Shown in pieces: positions 63,263 through 64,000 of a stretch of 64,000 nt of DNA. Made by a program: the position numbers and the translations under genes. The notes under the pieces were generated by a model that had not been told where the DNA came from, did no database searches, and saw nothing but the letters and a program-made list of their open reading frames with translations. The stretch lies in NCBI RefSeq assembly GCF_008017805.1, contig NZ_VRTT01000026.1, forward strand, positions 1 to 64,000. The letters run 5' to 3'. Position 1 is the stretch's first letter; every line of letters begins with the position of its first letter. The stretch comes from Paenibacillus sp. N3.4. Lineage in GTDB: Bacteria > Bacillota > Bacilli > Paenibacillales > NBRC-103111.

Positions 63263-64000
63263 ATGACAGCAGCAAACCAAACTATTGAACAATTAGCCGT
63301 TAATACGATCCGTACTTTAGGTATCGATGCCATTGAGAAAGCAAATTCAGGCCACCCTGGTATGGTAATGGGGGCTGCTCCGATGGCTTACGTACTATGG
63401 AAACAGCATATGAAACACAATCCTGCGAATCCGAAATGGGTCAACCGCGACCGTTTTGTCTTGTCTGCAGGACACGGATCCATGCTGTTATACAGCCTGC
63501 TTCACCTTTGCGGGTACGACCTGCCGATGGAAGAGATTAAGAACTTTCGCCAGTGGGGAAGCAAGACTCCAGGACATCCGGAGTATGGCCACACAGCTGG
63601 TGTTGATGCAACGACGGGTCCTCTTGGACAAGGGGTTGGTATGGCGGTTGGTATGGCCATGGCAGAAGCTCATTTGAGAGAGACTTACAATAAAGAGAAC
63701 TTCCCTGTTATCGATCACTACACCTATGCGATTTGTGGCGATGGCGATATGATGGAAGGCGTTTCCTCTGAAGCGGCATCTTTGGCTGCTCACCTTAAAC
63801 TAGGTAAATTAATCATGATGTATGATTCCAATGATATTTCCCTTGATGGTGAATTGAACATGGCTTTTTCCGAAAATGTACAGAAGCGTTTTGAAGCTTA
63901 CGGCTGGCAAGTGCTGCGCGTAGAAGAGCAGAACGATCTTGCTGCGATCTCCAAAGCGATTGCTGATGCAAAAGCGGATACAACGCGTCCTACGCTGATT
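63263..64000 (+). CDS. tkt: transketolase, N-terminal part (3' end outside window)
   Basis: 246 residues visible and open at the window edge. ATG 63263 follows AGGAGGG. '[21 protein letters not shown]' matches the transketolase start, with '[13 protein letters not shown]', the thiamine diphosphate motif '[16 protein letters not shown]' and '[10 protein letters not shown]'. It transfers two-carbon ketol units in the pentose phosphate pathway. About 420 more residues are expected. Confidence 0.93.
   Translation, partial: MTAANQTIEQLAVNTIRTLGIDAIEKANSGHPGMVMGAAPMAYVLWKQHMKHNPANPKWVNRDRFVLSAGHGSMLLYSLLHLCGYDLPMEEIKNFRQWGSKTPGHPEYGHTAGVDATTGPLGQGVGMAVGMAMAEAHLRETYNKENFPVIDHYTYAICGDGDMMEGVSSEAASLAAHLKLGKLIMMYDSNDISLDGELNMAFSENVQKRFEAYGWQVLRVEEQNDLAAISKAIADAKADTTRPTLI

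Overview
The window looks like a chromosome segment of a Paenibacillaceae bacterium, most likely a Paenibacillus. The evidence is: S-layer homology (SLH) anchored secreted enzymes, a GerPF-like spore protein, strong AGGAGG-type ribosome sites, a SinR/SinI regulatory module and a Bacillus-type eps gene order. There are no rRNA or tRNA genes, no CRISPR array and no intact mobile element.

Layout. (1) 1-11000: surface and cell-wall proteins: the tail of an Ig-like repeat protein, a small SLH protein, and a 2516-residue SLH-anchored pectinase that carries both a GH28 and a PL9 catalytic domain. (2) 11000-13750: a GerPF-like spore protein, a Pro/Gly-rich protein, an HD-GYP protein and a LuxR-type regulator. 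(3) 13840-18912: an operon with a Wzz-like protein, a BY-kinase, a lipoprotein adaptor, a secreted protein, a 63-residue peptide and an orphan PqqD-like protein. (4) 19158-26090: a complete paeninodin-like lasso peptide cluster in the order cyclase, precursor, kinase, RRE protein, protease, nucleotidyltransferase, ABC exporter. (5) 26206-33806: a first exopolysaccharide (EPS) operon with glycosyltransferases, pyruvyl transferase, Wzx and acyltransferase. (6) 33800-41000: a patchwork with an IS66 remnant, a diverged direct repeat, an acyltransferase, a large beta-helix protein and a GT2. (7) 41272-55610: the main eps operon (CysE-like, EpsC, GalU, glycosyltransferases, EpsG, GalE, EpsL, EpsM, EpsN, GlmS). 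(8) 55619-60335: two SinR-like regulators, a small divergent sinI not found by a 60-codon cutoff, an integrase-like protein, an XRE regulator and small proteins. (9) 60415-64000: housekeeping genes (DUF2621, nfo, purU, start of tkt).

The most interesting signal is regulatory. A 16-bp palindrome, GTTCTTTATAAAGAAC, whose half-site matches the known SinR box GTTCTYT, recurs in front of the lasso operon, both EPS operons, the serine acetyltransferase-like gene and the minus-strand GT2. At 26103 and 41188 it exactly fills the spacer of a TTGACA promoter. A second palindrome, GATAC-N5-GTATC, occurs in pairs in front of wzz, sinI, the integrase-like gene and a small zinc-ribbon gene. Together they suggest a two-tier circuit: an unidentified (perhaps XRE-type) repressor controls sinI and the Wzz/kinase genes; SinI antagonises SinR; SinR represses EPS and lasso peptide synthesis. 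The lasso precursor is itself odd: by the usual leader rule its first ring-capable acidic residue is at core position 10, whereas described rings have 7-9 residues.

Six otherwise intact genes are each broken by one apparent single-base deletion, five of them clearly placeable in a short homopolymer or doublet. The uniform -1 direction points to assembly error rather than decay. I treat these as CDS and give the joined extents.
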